64,000 nt of DNA from Paroedura picta (GCF_049243985.1 NC_135384.1:14752501-14816500), one strand, 5' to 3'; numbered from the stretch's first letter, positions 10,463 through 23,784 are shown. The notes: generated by a model not told the origin, from the sequence alone. Numbers and translations are program-made.

Positions 10463-10742
10463 GTAAAGGTAGAGGTATCCCCTGTGCAAGCACCGGGTCA
10501 TGTCTGACCCTTGGGGTGATGCCCTCTAGCGTTTTCATGGCAGACTCAATACAGGGTGGTTTGCCAGTGACTTCCCCAGTCATTACTGTTTACACCCCAG
10601 CAAGCTGGGTACTCAATTTTAGCGACCTCGGAAGGATGGAAGGCTGAGTCAACCTTGAGCCGGCTGCTGGGATTGAACTCCCAGCCTCACGGGCAGAGCT
10701 TCAGACTGCATGTCTGCTGCCTTACTACTTTGCGCCACAAGA
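10463..10742 (-). mobile_element. Sauria-type SINE, V2R-A spacer
   Basis: Reverse orientation, tail GTAAAGGTAGAGGTATCCCC to head TTGCGCCACAAG. Also in B and C, so it predates the unit duplications. Confidence 0.87.
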
Positions 10743-10744
10743 AG

Positions 10745-13295
10745 GGGGTAACATTTGTTAAACAAATCTGCCTAAAATACTAGTGGAAGATAGTGCAGTC
10801 AACCCCAATAGGTTTTCAAGACAAGAACATAAATTGTTTAACATTACCTTACTCTGAGGAACGATCATGAACTTTCTGGGTGGTCTACAATCCAAGCACT
10901 AACATTGGTCAACTCTGCTGGGCTTCTGAGAACCAACAAGACTGGACTAGATCCAGGTCAAGGAATGTGGGAAACTACCATACTTATGAATAGAAGCAAT
11001 GTTATGGACAGCTGATTGAACCCCCTCTGTCCCTGCATCTGAGCCCTATCCATTGCTGGTTTTTTTTCTGTACAGGGATTACTCTTAAGGAGTCCCTGGA
11101 AATGTTTTTGCCTAGCAGAAGGAAGAACTAATGATGGTGGCATGCCTTTCTAATTATAGTGGTGCTAATAGTTCTGGCCTTGGTCTCAGATGGCAATCTG
11201 AATTTGTCACAATTTAATTTGATGTGCATGCATGCAATTGTAATAATTTAAGTGGAAATGTGTGAAGATATGAAACTTTTTCATTGTGGCTAGTTGAGGC
11301 AACTTCTGTTTTTTTCTGCATTATATGCATAATGCTCCAAATCAGGTATACTGATGAAGTACTACCTGTAGCTCCCAAAAACCGGAACGGAATTATGCAT
11401 GTTATTCTTGGATTTATATTTCTACTTGAAGACAAAATGCCATTCTGTTTTGATAGAAAAGATCCCAAGAAGACAATACCCCTTCTCCAGTTAAATGAGG
11501 CAAAACTATTCTTTAGAGAGTATATGCCCCATTTGCCTATTGAATAACTGAGTAGTTCTGCTGCTTTAGAAACTTGCAATGTTTATTTGCATTTCAAAAG
11601 GAACTTCTCTTTTAAATCAAAATTATCAAAAAGAGCTGCGCCATCTCTTTTTACCCCAAGGCTCTCTTCAGGCCTGCTGGGATGGATCCTTTAACAGCCC
11701 CTGACTGAGGGGAGGGAGTCATTTCCAAGAGCAACGCAGGGGAGCCTCTGGGCATGGTAGTAGCCATTCCTTTGGGGGGGGGGATTTATCCTTCTGCCAA
11801 ACAGCTGACTGAGAGGCCACAGAAAAGCCCCTTCTCACTTAAAGTAATGTTTTCCCCGGGGGTTAGACACAGCCAAGCCATGTGTATTTCTTCTTCACAA
11901 CTTTCTGCAGATTTGAGGCCACTGCACAGCATTATTCTGCAGACGAAACTGGATGCTATTGTGGAGGTTCTTTTTTCTCCTGTTTCATCTGCACAACAAT
12001 CCTGTGCAGTAGGCCTCAAGTCTTTCAATTCAACAACAGCCTTTGTGGGAGGCCTTAAATGTTTCTTCTCTACCTCAACCCTGTCCAAAGTAGCCCTTTC
12101 TGGCTGGGGGGCTGATCTTTATGCCATGAAGATGAGCTGTAATACCTGGAGGTCTCCAGGCCCCACCTGGAGGTTGGCTACCCCTGGCTATTCCTGGAGT
12201 TTTGGAGATGGGACTTGAAAATCATACAATGCCTCAGAGTCCAGACTTCAGGAAGGCCGCGGGTGTGCTTCTGGGCCCAGCGGAATGGCCGCTCTGCTGC
12301 CGGGATTGGGGGGGTGGGGAGAGAAAGGCTTACTCCCGGAACCAGAAGCACACCTAGCACCCATTGTATTTACGAGTACAACGGGCTTGGTCCCTAGTAT
12401 AAGTATAAAAGGCACCATCTGTCCTCTGTTGCAGGTTTGCATGATTTGAAAATCAGATTTTAAAAATTCTTCATTGATACAATATGATGTCACTTCCAAG
12501 GATTACTAGAGAGGATGAACTTCTCTTTCTGGGAACCCAGAAGTGATGTCACACTGCCATGAACAGCCACCCCCAATGACACCATCCACCCAGTCTCCTT
12601 CTGATTGCAAGACTGAGCCTGACAATGCTAAATTGGGATAGATAGATATGCACTTATGGACATTGGGTTTCATCAAGCCATATTTTTAATTCAGTATATC
12701 CTAATTCTTTTCTATCTGACTGCCAATCTCATATGGCTTTTGATCATGAAGGGCTCATGATACTTACTCTTCAAAGTTTTTAAAGGTGATTCTTCAAAGA
12801 TTTTGTGGATGATCAAAGAAGTTTCTCTCTTACTTCTAAGCAACATAAAAGTGAAATTTATCCTTTAAGCCGTACATTAAAAATGCTTTAATAGGGGAAG
12901 GAGATATTTTTACGATAGTGAACCACTCTCCTTATTCCCTTCATATGTTCATATGTTGTCATGTAGCCATCCCCATTTTCTAAACTTATATGATTTCTTG
13001 AGTTTTTGCACAAATAAGTCTGAAATACTTGTGTGATGGCCCTAGAGTATGTTTGAAGCAATTCTAGACATTTTTCTATCTGAACACCAATATTTTATAA
13101 GCCTTTTAGTCCTGAACAACTCATGATAATCAACATGTTTTTCATGGGTGATCAAAGAAGATGCTCTCTTATTTCTCAGGAACAGAAAAGTAAAACGATT
13201 CCTATAAGTAGCACCTTAAAAATGCTTAACTTTTATGGCGGAGGGGGGTATTTTTATGATAGTGAACTGTTCCCCTTACATTCTTAAGCTATACA
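10745..13295. other. Spacer upstream of V2R-A, no gene seen
   Basis: Mostly unique sequence shared with units B (25270-27819) and, up to 11252, C. Its first part (to about 11260) is the distal 5' flank that also matches D. Several open stretches on both strands are kept between copies only because the copies are young. No gene is supported. Confidence 0.6.
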
Positions 13296-13866
13296 AGAAA
13301 ACCAGCTTGGTGTACTGGCTAGGAGTTGGAGACTTCTAATCTGGTGAGCCAGGTTTGATTTCCTGCTCCGCCACATGCAGCCAGCCGGGTAACCTTGGGC
13401 TCATCACACCATGGATAAAGCTGTTGACTTCCAGTAGGGCACCTTGGGCTCAAGGAAGACACACTCATTTTCATTGCCTTAAACAAGGCCACAGCTTTAT
13501 TACTACTCTGCAGGAGTGAGGGCACAGCATGAGAGAGGGAGACAAACTTGTAGTTGGCTGACCACAAGAACCCAGACCCCATCAGCAACCTGGGGAGCAT
13601 CCAGTTTCATTGCTGGGAATGCAGGTCCCTTGCCACTGGGATCCCACCCAAGAGAAGTGTCCAGTGGTGCCATGCCCCCCCCCCCAGTCTCTCAGCATGT
13701 CTTCCTGCTGCCTGCTCCTCCACAGCATCAACAGCGGCTGCAGGTAAGTCTTTGGTGCTTTTTCTGACCAAAACGTAATATCAAGATTCAAGAGTGGAAA
13801 GAAAAGGAGATTATAAACTGCTTTGAGACTCCTTGAGGCAGAGAAAAGTGACCTTCTTCACCTTCT
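13296..13866 (+). mobile_element. tRNA-headed SINE, old, split by an insertion
   Basis: Head at 13296-13435 (ACCAGCTTGGTGTACTGGCT) and tail at about 13768-13866 (GATTATAAACTGCTTTGAGA, CTTCTTC), separated by an unclassified segment of about 335 bp. Same arrangement at 27820-28431. Confidence 0.65.
13432..13767 (-). mobile_element. Unclassified insertion inside an old SINE
   Basis: About 335 bp interrupting the SINE at 13296-13866. Shares the GACTT-CAG and GGCCACAGCTTTATTA end with 2590-3290. Paralog at about 27949-28288. Confidence 0.4.
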
Positions 13867-13963
13867 TCTATTATATTATAGCCACCATAATTTTCTACAG
13901 GCTTTGATTTCCTAACTGTTTCCAGGAAAAAGTCTGAAATTTGGTTGCCAGGCTCCAGGTGGG

Positions 13964-14125
13964 TCTGGAGAGCTCTCTCAATTACAACTGTCCCCCAGAC
14001 AAGAAACTTTAGTACTCAAGTAGGTAATGGCAGCCTTGGAGATGGCATTCATGGTGTACCCCACTAAGGTCATGTTTGTCCACAAACCACACTGTCCTCA
14101 GGCTCCACCTTAAATAAGCAACATG
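13964..14125. repeat. Dispersed repeat of unknown family
   Basis: GTTGCCAGGCTCCAGGTGGG, then ATTACAACTGTCCCCCAGAC and CCTCAGGCTCCACC, a pattern I associate with a widespread reptile repeat. Paralog at 28500-28668; a related GGAGGTCTCCAGGCCCCACC piece lies at 12149 and 26669. Confidence 0.4.
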
Positions 14126-14140
14126 AAAAGGTAGTGAGCG

Positions 14141-14284
14141 CCACACCACTGGCAGTGTTCAAGCAGTGTCTGGACAGATATTCATCATGGATGCCTTTGG
14201 CTCATCCTGCATTGAGCAGGGGTTTGAGCTATGTGGCCTCTATGGCCCCTTCTAGATCTATGATTTTATGATTCAGTGATTCTA
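14141..14284 (+). mobile_element. CR1 LINE 3' tail, unit B copy
   Basis: Paralog of the fragment at 286-431, just downstream of V2R-B exon 6. Confidence 0.68.
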
Positions 14285-14354
14285 AATCTCCAGGAATGTT
14301 CCCTACCAGAGTTGGCTACTACATTCTCCAAGTGAAAATAGCATTATATTCCTG

Positions 14355-15256
14355 TCACATTTTTTTCTTTATTAGTTGATCCCTGGCATTCAATTCAGGT
14401 TTTAGAATAATGATGTAGCATTTAGGGCAAAAGATACAGCCCAGCAAGCCAGCACTGGAGGCCAAGATGGAAAAGATCTCCACAGCCACCATGGATTTCC
14501 CTTTGGTGCTCAGGTAGGTTGGAAGAAAGGACACCCAAACACTGCAAAAGACCAACATGCTAAAGGTGAGGAACTTGGCTTCATTAAAACTGTCGGGTAA
14601 CTTCCTTGCAAAGAAAGCTACAGAGAAGCTGGCAGTGGCCAGGATGCCCATATATCCCAAGACACAGTAAAACATAACCGCTGAGCCCTCATTACACTGC
14701 AGGATGATTTCCCCTGCAAATGAATGCATGTCCATATCAGGGAAGGGAGGGGAAGTACTTAGCCAAAGAGTACAAATGCCTGCTTGAATAAAAGAACAGA
14801 AAAGGACCACAGAAGTTGCCATTCTTTTCCCAAACCATCTCCTTATCCGGGATCCTGGTTTGGTAGCCACAAAGGCTAAAACAACTGTGATGGTTTTGGC
14901 CAACACACTGGAAATGGCCACAGAGAAGACAATGGCAAAAGCAGTTTGTCGGAGAAGGCAGGTCACCTGGAAAGGTCTTCCAATGAAGAGCAAGGAGCAG
15001 AGGAAGCAGAGAAGAAGGGAGATGAGGAGAATGTAGGTGAGGCTCCGGTTGTTGGCTTTGACAATGGGAGTTTCCTGGTGCTTTATGAAAATCCCAAGCA
15101 CCAAAGCTGTGATCAGAGAGAAAGAAATAGATAAGATAGCTAATGTGATGCCAGATATTTCTCTGTAAGAGAGGAAACTGTGGACCTTGGGGATGCATTG
15201 ATTTTTCTTCATGTTGGCATACTCATCTTGTGGACATTTCATACAAGCATCCATGT
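14355..15256 (-). CDS. V2R-B exon 6 (7TM), open
   Basis: 299 codons, nearly identical to the A and C exons, with the PKCY motif in TM7. Differences private to B include VHS after IPK, AVM before TM5 and a KKKM tail. Confidence 0.9.
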
Positions 15257-15429
15257 CTGAAAAAGAAGTTGAAATATCTCAAAAATTTGATCAGTGACTA
15301 GATAATGGCATCAAATACATCATTACTATATCCGACAAACCATGAAGACTATCATTCTGATCTCATTTCTGTCAAGAGATTACTTAATTGCTTTGGGACA
15401 GAAATTATCTCGGCATTTCATCCACCATA

Positions 15430-15712
15430 GAGAGCCAGTTTGGTGTAGTGATTAGGAGTGCGAACTTCTAATTGCCGGGTTCGATTCTGTGCTCCCCCAC
15501 ATGCAACCAGCTGGGTGACCTTGGGCTCGCCACAGCACTGATAAAACTGTTCTAACCCAGCAGGATATCAGGGCTCTCTCAGCCTCACCCACCCCACAGG
15601 GTGTCTGTTGTGGGGAGAGGAATGGGAAGGTGACTGTAAGCCGCTTTGGGCCTCCTTTGGGTAGGGAAAAGCGGCATATAAGAACCAACTCTTCTTCTTC
15701 TTCTTCTTCTTC
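15430..15712 (+). mobile_element. tRNA-headed SINE, V2R-B intron 5
   Basis: Head, body and (TTC)n tail all present. The matching C sequence is CATCCACCATATAGC with no SINE; A keeps an internally deleted version. Confidence 0.87.
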
Positions 15713-16376
15713 ATATAGCAAAATGTGAGTCCAATGGCAACTATAAGACCAACCACATTTTATTCCAGGTGCATCCTTTTCTGAGCATGCATATTTCTTC
15801 AGACAGAGTGAAATGGGGATTGCCAGTCCATACATATGAACAGAGGTTGCACAATAAATTAGTACACAGCGTAACGGAGATGTTTAACAGTTTCATAGGT
15901 CATACAGGAATGACAAGCTAAGTCTATCAGGTTATTATTTGCTTGGTGCAAATCTGAATTCAATGCAAAGAAACTACACCATTGATTTCGCAATGATATA
16001 GATAAGACAACTGAAATCAGAATGCCAAAATAATTAGTCTCTCATTTATTCTTATTAGGTGTATTAGGTATACAAACCATACAACTTCGTGGCAATCAGA
16101 ATGGGCTCCTAGGTATATTTATCCTGTTTTCTGATTCTTCCTCAATGATTCAGATCTGAGGCAAAAGTGTTCCACTCGAGTTTGCTTACAGGCCTACTCA
16201 CTACCTACTCGTTTCCATGGAGTGAAAAATGTTCTAATCTCCGGTACTCTTTCCATGGAGCGGAAATTGGGAGGTTCTATCGTAGTCTTATCAACAGTAC
16301 TATCTTTTTTGCATATTACACAAATCATTCATCTGTCAGGATTTTAGTTCTCATGTCCCAAAGTTATGCTTCCTAC

Positions 16377-16503
16377 CCTCATCCTGAGAAATGGTCCTTT
16401 CTGGGCATGGAACGCAATCATAGCAGCAAAACTTCTCCCCTTCCTTCTTTTGCTTGCTATAGCCAGGATGACAACGTTCATTGCATAGAGAAAGAGGCAC
16501 CAC
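16377..16503 (-). CDS. V2R-B exon 5 (cysteine-rich), open
   Basis: 127 nt, [16 protein letters not shown] to ERTISQDE, same splice sites as copy A. Confidence 0.88.
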
Positions 16504-18628
16504 CTGTCCATAAGACAAAAGGACTATTAGTAACACAGACATAGTCACTGAATCCTAATGTTAGTCTTGCAATCCTTGCCCTGTTTCTACAGAAAGCTGG
16601 CACCACAAAGTTCTTGTTGAACAGAGGAGGTTCACACTGCTTATTTTCATGACAATTGGCTTGCGGGGAGGGAGTCCGGGCGAATAATAGATGCTCACAT
16701 ATGTTTTGGCATTAAAAAGGCCACAGCTTTATTTAAACATAGCTCCTTTATGGTGTTGGCATGGCAGGAGTTTGGGAGCCACTTTGCAGTAGGCCGACTG
16801 CTCTAACCCCCAGACTGTGGCTTGCAATGTCCTGCAGTTCCCAGCTGGGAACTTGGAACCCTTGGCCTAACCAAGGAAAGTGAACACTTGGGACACTGGA
16901 GGAGGTGCAAAACTCTTGATCGATCCATCCCAGTCCAGAATTCTGTGCCTCCCCTAGCTAAGTTAGGCACCTGCTCATAGGTCTGCTACCTCTTTAAAGA
17001 GTCTCCCTTTTGGGGAGTTCACCATGCAAGGCCTCCTCCCCAGCAAGCCGGCTCCACCTCTTGCCAATCCACAAGCTGTGACTGTAACATGCTGAAATCA
17101 AAGCTCAAATTGTGTTGTGACCTAAACCAACCAACAAACCCAGGCAAAAGCTTAACTCAACTACCGAAGGCTGGTGGGGATCTTCTCCACTTCACCCCGG
17201 CAAGAGGACGATGGGCACAAAGCACTCTCTTGAGCCTGCACTGATCTCCCCCCTAACTGGCTAATCATGTGGTGCCATGAGGCCTCCTAAGCTGCGTGTG
17301 CCTCATGATGCCTCTCTTTTACCCATGTGTATCTCCTAGCCTGCCCCTCCCACTGCATCAATGGCGGTCCCGGGCCATGAAAATTGTACCGTCTAGATAC
17401 AGTAGCACTCGATAATGTTCTTAAGTTTTAGTTGGACGTTAAAGATGAATCTGTGCCAACCCCTGTACCTAGTTTTTTTTTCCATTAAGAAATAAATTAA
17501 AACAAAATAAAAAGGGCTTGATTGAAATAGTTTATGAAAAATATAGCACGCTTCAAATGCAGGATGGATTTTGGTTGAATATCACAGGGCTGAGCCCGAG
17601 TTCTTTGGGACTAGAATGATGGTCCACAGTGGAAAGTTATGAGAATACCACAATTGTTCTGTGACTGGAATAGCAGGTTGCAGAGTAGAATAATATTCCC
17701 TGGGAGCTGCAAAAGATTTCTGGGCTTGGGATTTCTGTATTCAAAGTGGAAGGACAACACCTTGGAGCAACAGAATGACAGTTCTGGAGTAGTTGAAGTA
17801 TTTTGGGACTGGCATGATGACCACCCATTGTAGAATGATGGTAGCTGGAAGTCATATAATAATTTTGGGATTGTAGTTGACATCCCACACAGTAGGAGGA
17901 GAACACTCAGAGGAGCAGAAGTGTTCTGGGACTGGAATGCCATCCACCAGAACAGAATGTCATCCCCTAAGAGTAGTAGATGTGTTCTGGAACTGGAATG
18001 ATGGATCCCCATGTGGAATGACAACCTTTATAATTGAAATCAGTGTATGATACCCAATTGCAGAACAATGATTTCCATCAAACCGGGTTTCATTCAAGTC
18101 TTGGACTTTCTAGAACATATCTGATCCTCTGGAGTTTGTCATTCCACTCATTGATCTTTCATACGAGTCCCAGAGCACCTGTACCCATTACCAGAGGTCA
18201 TCATTCCACTCTGGTTCCAGTATTTAAAGTCATTGAATACTTCTGCTACATTCAAACCACTTTTAGAAAAGAATCGTTATTTGATGTAAATGATTCTGTG
18301 ACATTTTAGCATGATTGAAGCACATTATTTCAAAAGAGTTAAACTATGTTCTATGATGGAACCATATGAGCAGAAAGCAACAATTAAACTTTTGGGAAAG
18401 TTCTTTGAGATAAACGTTGAAACTGAACATTTTCTTCAAATTTGGTAATTCCCCTCCTTACTATGATCCTAACCACAGAATGGTTTTGTTTGGATAATCT
18501 CCTAATTCCAATGCAATTTTTTTGAGTGGTCAAAGCAGTCTTTTCCTGCCCTTCTCATCAGTGGAACATGTTGAATCCAGCCCACTAGGTAAAAACTTTC
18601 ACTAATTCATTGCCCTGAGGTAAAAGAA

Positions 18629-18730
18629 GAAGAAGTAGAAGTAGAAGTAGAAGTAGAAGAAGGAGAAGGAGAAGGAGAAGGAGAAGGAGAAAGAAGAAAG
18701 AAAGAAGAAAGAAAGAAGAAAGAAGAAGAA
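18629..18730. repeat. (AAG/GAAGGA)n microsatellite, V2R-B intron 4
   Basis: Purine-only AAG-type array next to the CR1 tail. Counterpart at 33127-33242 in C, with different repeat numbers. Confidence 0.93.
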
Positions 18731-18881
18731 GTCACTGGCAGTCTACAAGCAAAGGTTGGATACACACTTTTCTTGGATGCTTTAGGATGTTTAAGGCTGA
18801 TCCTGCGTTGAGCAGGGGGTTGGACTAGATGGCCTGTATGGCCCCTTCCAACTCTATGATTCTATGATTCTATGATTCTAA
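18731..18881 (+). mobile_element. CR1 LINE 3' tail in V2R-B intron 4
   Basis: Well-preserved CR1 3' end with (ATTCTATG)n, between an AAG-rich microsatellite and a SINE. Shared with C (33243-33392), absent from A. Confidence 0.78.
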
Positions 18882-18884
18882 CAA

Positions 18885-19098
18885 GAAGAAGAAAAAGAAG
18901 AAGAAGAAGAGTTGGTTCTTATATGCTGCTTTTCCCTTCCTGAAGGAGGCTCAAAGCGGCTTACAGTTGCCTTCCCTTTCCTCTCCCCACAACAGACACC
19001 CTGTGGGGTGGGTGCGGCTGAGAGCGTGCTAATATTACTGCCCAGTCAGAACAATTTTATCAGTGCCATGGTGAGCCCAAGGTCACCCAGCTGGTTGC
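18885..19098 (-). mobile_element. tRNA-headed SINE, 3' part, V2R-B intron 4
   Basis: Reverse orientation, AAG tail first, body to CACCCAGCTGGTTGC; the tRNA head is missing. Shared with C. Confidence 0.82.
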
Positions 19099-19190
19099 TT
19101 CTGATACAATCCTTATTTGTTCTAATATCATTAGATAGAAAAGATAAGAACTCTCATTCAAAAGTTCAAAATTCAGTCTCTGTTTCTCAC

Positions 19191-19418
19191 CTGGTTAAAT
19201 GTTCCATGCCACACAATGTGATCATCATGAAGGGTCAGCTCTTTGCCTAGCGGAGCCCAAGGATCCAGCCTTCCCACTTTCACTCTTGTAAAAGAGCCAT
19301 TGGGGAATGTAACCAAGTTTATAACATCAAAACCAGTATTTAGTTCTCTGTTTTCATCAAAAGACACAGTGTCTCCAGCACTATTGTTGAACTTGATGGT
19401 CCTTAGAAAATGATGGAG
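19191..19418 (-). CDS. V2R-B exon 4, open
   Basis: 228 nt. It has [11 protein letters not shown] where A has [11 protein letters not shown], a change shared with C. The donor is CAG/GTGAGA. Confidence 0.88.
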
Positions 19419-19457
19419 CTAGCAGAGAAAGAAATGTTCACAAAGAGTTAAAACTGG

Positions 19458-19680
19458 CCTTCATCATGCCTAGGACTTTTTTGGCTTTGGCTGCAGCTTG
19501 GTGGAATGCTCTTCCAAGTGAGATTAGGGCCTGTAAAGCACCCAAGTGCCTGAAGACAGAACTATTCCACCAAGATTATGGTTGAGACCAGGAAATAACA
19601 TCAAAGAGACGATCACCTCCCCACTTAAGAACCTATCCAATTCTTCTAGAACAATCCAACATGCACTCCCCAGTTGGGTA
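19458..19680 (+). mobile_element. L2-like LINE fragment near V2R-B exon 4
   Basis: Paralog of 6125-6340. Confidence 0.5.
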
Positions 19681-20534
19681 ATATCTCATTTAGATAGGAT
19701 AAGTGGTTTTAAAAATAATATTATACATATTGTTTAACCTAAAACTGATGAATGTGTGTGTGTAATTTTTTTTAGCTGATTGATGTTACTTGCCCTGCAC
19801 CCACCATGGAATTGGGGGATATAAAATAGATATAATAATAAGCTTTGCAAATATGGCCAAGTATGAATAGATGATTCTGGCTGATACATGTTAACTAAGT
19901 CAGTGAAAAGTTTAAATGACTACAACCTGAGTGGAATTGTGAGAAGGCCAAGAACATTGAATACCATTTTTATCAGCATTAAAAAAATGATTGTCAATCC
20001 ATAGAATACAATGGTAATACACTGATAAGGAGGCAATTTGAATTCGAAGATTTGACCTCTTCTAAATCGGATTTCAGTTCTCTGCACGTAATCTGGTTCC
20101 CAATATGGATGTGTAACTAGTTTAAGTCATCCAACTCTGTATTTCATTGGTCGCTTTATCAATTTTGATGGATGCTCCAAGTATTATCCTGCATGTAGAG
20201 GCTTCATTTGGTCATGATTTTCAAGGCTTTGATTTCTTCCAGGTTGGCCGGATATGATGGCCAAGCATTTCTTCTGTTCCCCAAAACTTACAAGTATACT
20301 AGACACATAGCCTTACAGGTACACTCATTGAGTTTGTTTTAAGCAAAATAAAATGAGCTTCTATTTCTTCCCCGTAAAGCCCCCTGTTACTTAAAACCAT
20401 GTTATCTAAAGAGTGGACTACCCAACTCAATAATTTGCTCTCCAGTCCACATGACTTTCCTCTTGCAAAATAATAATATACTGAGGATGGCCTGATCAGT
20501 ATGCCCTCTATGGCACAGTGAAGAGAGAAATCCA

Positions 20535-21030
20535 GATATTATTATTGTTATTGTTGTTACTATTATTATTATTATTTGAACTTATAACCTGCCATTTTCC
20601 AAAGTTTATATACATACAAAGTTTATATACATAAAACCCTCATAAAACCCCCTATATTAAACCCCTCCACTTAGCCCTGAGGCTTTACAAACCAAAAGAT
20701 TGGCAGCCAAATTTATCTAGTCCCCCAAGCAGCCCTCTCTAGATGTGGGAGTTTAGATATAGTAGCAAACCAAACCTGAGGAGATGCCATGCAGGTTTTA
20801 GCACTAGCCTCAACCTTGTGTTGCACTCCCTGCAGTAATGTGAGAGCTCCATCATGGCCCTCGGCTTTCCTGGGAGCTCATTCCACCATGTCGGGGCCGG
20901 GACCGAAAAGGATATTTTCCTCTTTAGTGGCCAGCTCTGGCTTTCCACTGAAAAGAGACGTTCTTGGCTAAACATCTGCAATCTTTAGAAAGAAGCTAAA
21001 GACACACTGATCATCCCACTCTCTCTGAGT
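20535..21030 (-). mobile_element. L2-like LINE fragment, V2R-B intron 3
   Basis: Begins with an ATT-rich tail and AACTTATAACCTGCC, then the body shared with 7330-7690. Confidence 0.58.
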
Positions 21031-21399
21031 AAAGCTGTTCCTCATGGGTTGCTTTTCATTCATTTATTCTGCACAATGCGGAAAAGGTTTCTGTGTTTTA
21101 ATCATTTCAGGGATTTCATTGTAGTGCCGAATGTTTGAACAAGTTGCTTGCTCTGAGTGATATTTCTGGTTCACTTTTCACATATGCATATTGAAGTTTT
21201 AACTGTTTTGTTGCTCTTGATTTTTTTTGTAGGCTTTGTTTTTATGCTATGGCATTTTGATAAGTTATGTATTTGGAAAATCGTTTTAAATTGACATCTA
21301 TAAATACTTGAAATATTAAATGAAATAAATAACAAAGGAGTCAAGACTGCTGTAGAAGTGGCAAATGTCCATCAGATGTAACATTTGTGAAGCAATTAC

Positions 21400-22257
21400 C
21401 TGCCATGGTTGCACATCATAGAACTGTAGAATCCTGCCTTCTTCCATTCCTTTGAGTTTAGAGATAGATCCATAGGTGGCATGCAAAGCATGTGCCACAG
21501 CATAGACAGCATTGTAGACATTATAACTGTGGCCAGACATCTGCATTTCAAACAACACAACTGGAAGAGAATCCAGCTTCTCCTCTCCACTGCACATTTC
21601 CTTGCTGCCTCCTTGAACACTGGATGTTTTCATTAAGCAATTGAATGCCTGCTCCCAGAAGTTCTGGATAAAACTGTCTCCTTTTGCCCAGGAAGGGCTT
21701 ATCGACATCAGGAATCTGTTGAACCCCGGTGGCTGATTGGAGTGAACTGCAAAGGATAGTGCACCATGGAACATTTCTATATCCCAATCTCTTTGTGTAG
21801 ACAGTAGTTCAAATTCCCAGTGGCAGGTAAGAATCCACACCTTATTCACGGGAGGAAATGAAAGGAAGGATCCAACCATCAACAATATTCTCAAACATAC
21901 CATGGATGAGCCTTCTCCATATACAAAACATACATTGGCTTTGGTTTCAAAGTGAGCAGTAAAAAATTCTGCCTTTCTGAAGAAATCATTTAGTTCATTT
22001 GCAATAAATGTGTCTGCTGGTAATCTGACAGTAAAGTCAACACAGATGTCATTCCCAGAGAGCATTGGTAACAAAATCTCCAGGAACTTGTCCCCGCTGT
22101 CATCTTCCCGAGCAAACAGTGCAATCCACGTCCACCTGAAGTGGTGAAATAGTCGGATAACTCCCAAATACTGGGTGGCTTCATTGGGCACCATCTGATA
22201 TATGGAGGAAAGCAGCAATTTGTTCTCTTGCACCGTGGAAAATGATCCATAAGTGAG
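21400..22257 (-). CDS. V2R-B exon 3, open
   Basis: 858 nt, starting LTYGSFSTV. Private changes include FAREDD, ILLPML, TVRLPAD, MVCLRIL and PPVNKVW where A and C agree with each other. Confidence 0.9.
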
Positions 22258-22343
22258 CTAGAGGAAATATATATATATACTTTATGTTTAGAGAATGAAT
22301 CAAAACTTTAAACATATGTTGAGGCAGTGAATGGATGGCCTAC

Positions 22344-22635
22344 CTGTGGTATTTTATAAATGTTTCCTATGCTGGCAATATGGGCAGATACATGTGAACT
22401 CACCCCTCCAATGACTGCAATGAGAGTGTTCAATGTCACACACTTGAAATTTGGGGAAAACCTGTGTTGTGACGAAAGCAAACTCAAGGTAGCTTTGGAG
22501 GTCATCCTTGAATGGTAGTAGCTATTGAGGATACGAAGCCCCAAAGTGATGTTTGGTAAGATGTTGGGGTCCCCATTGATCTCTTTGACAGCAAAAGCCA
22601 AGGCCAAGTTGTGCTGGTAATTCTTTGGCACTGAT
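22344..22635 (-). CDS. V2R-B exon 2, open
   Basis: 292 nt. Private residues are YYHSRM and HRFSPNF against YYNARM and HRFFPNF in A and C. Confidence 0.88.
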
Positions 22636-22675
22636 CTACAAAGAGAGTTGTAGATAATCTTGAAACACTTATTGA

Positions 22676-23270
22676 CCTTTATTTATTTTATTTTTTTAAT
22701 ATTTATATACCACCACTCTCAAATGTCTCGTGGCGGTTTGTAGAGATTTGTAAGAACAATAAAATCCTATGAAAACATTAAATTGTAATTAAAACACAAC
22801 ATCACGATGATGGATAATAAATTTATAACCAAGTCCCCTCCCCCCATTCAGCAATGGTCTATTACTCTCTACCTAGGAGTGAGGGACTTAGTTGGTTTCA
22901 GCTAGAGATCCACAGCTGAGAGCGCTGGGAGTCACCTGGGTTCAACCATATGCCTGGTGGAAGAGCTCCATCTTGCAGGCTCTTCCTGGAGCTCGTTCCA
23001 CCAGGTTGGGGCTAGGACTGAAAAAGCCCTGGCCCTGGTTGAGGCCAGGCACATGTCCTGGGAGCATGAGGCCACCAGTAAATTCATACCTGCAGAGTGA
23101 AGAGCCCTGCTGGGGACATAAGCAGATAAGCGGTCCCGCAGATAAGCCGGACCCAGGTATAGCCTTAAAGGTTAAAACCAGAACCTAAAACTTGATCTGG
23201 AAGACTGGTAACCAATGCAGATGGTGTAGCACTGGTTGAATATGGGCACTCCCTACCGCTCATTCCCTTT
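22676..23270 (-). mobile_element. L2 LINE 3' end, V2R-B intron 1
   Basis: Tail and CGTGGCGGTTTGTAGAGA first, then GAGCTCGTTCCACCAGGTTG and TAGCCTTAAAGGTTAAAACC. Shared with C; A keeps only the tail at 9345-9412. Confidence 0.7.
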
Positions 23271-23784
23271 CATTACTGTACCCTGATGTATCCTGCCTCT
23301 GGTGGCTATTTTTTGACCGTCAAAACACGAATCATCCAAAGATGCCTTGTTCACTAAGCTACCAATCTTAACACTGGGTTTCTTTCGCCCCTAACAGAAT
23401 GATGTCAGCTCTTTTACTACCTTCAGATCCATCTTCAACATCCTCCTGTTCTGTGAAGATTTAGACATGATCCCTCAGATCTTTACTAAGGACACATACC
23501 ATGGAAAGCTGAACCCTTCCCCTTTCTGCTTCTCTCTACTCCATCATTCTCTGCACCTTTTCCTGCCATCCACCAATTATGTTAGAGGTTTTATTCCATG
23601 AAACAAAACTCAACATACATAAAGGAAGTTTTCAAAAGCTTGTACTCTGGAACTCTTCTTGGGCTCTTCACTGGTGATGGACAAAGCTTATGTATATGTC
23701 ATAGAAATATATGCTCATTCTTCCCTCTTTCTCCTTCTCTTCACAATACCACACTCTGCTCCTGTTTTTGACCATCCATGAATG

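Larger units (their letters stand above)
286..14137. repeat. Tandem segmental unit A (gene plus 5' flank)
   Basis: About 13.85 kb holding V2R-A and its upstream spacer, homologous over most of its length to 14138-28695 and 28696-39955. It differs by several hundred bases to 1.2 kb in introns 1, 3 and 4. The left edge is a CR1 tail shared with B and C at 286-431; an additional CR1 tail (1-285) is found only here. Confidence 0.85.

Noticed and set aside
11754-12218. Open frames on both strands in the A spacer, also present in unit B
   Set aside because: The frames overlap each other, match no known domain, and are conserved only because the units are young duplicates.
15257-15429. Possible extra exon between V2R-B exon 6 and the SINE
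   Set aside because: Only intron sequence shared with A and C; no splice-bounded open frame of V2R type.
15430-15505. tRNA-like sequence with A and B boxes
   Set aside because: It is the head of a dispersed SINE with a body and (TTC)n tail, not a tRNA gene. The same applies to the other SINE heads.
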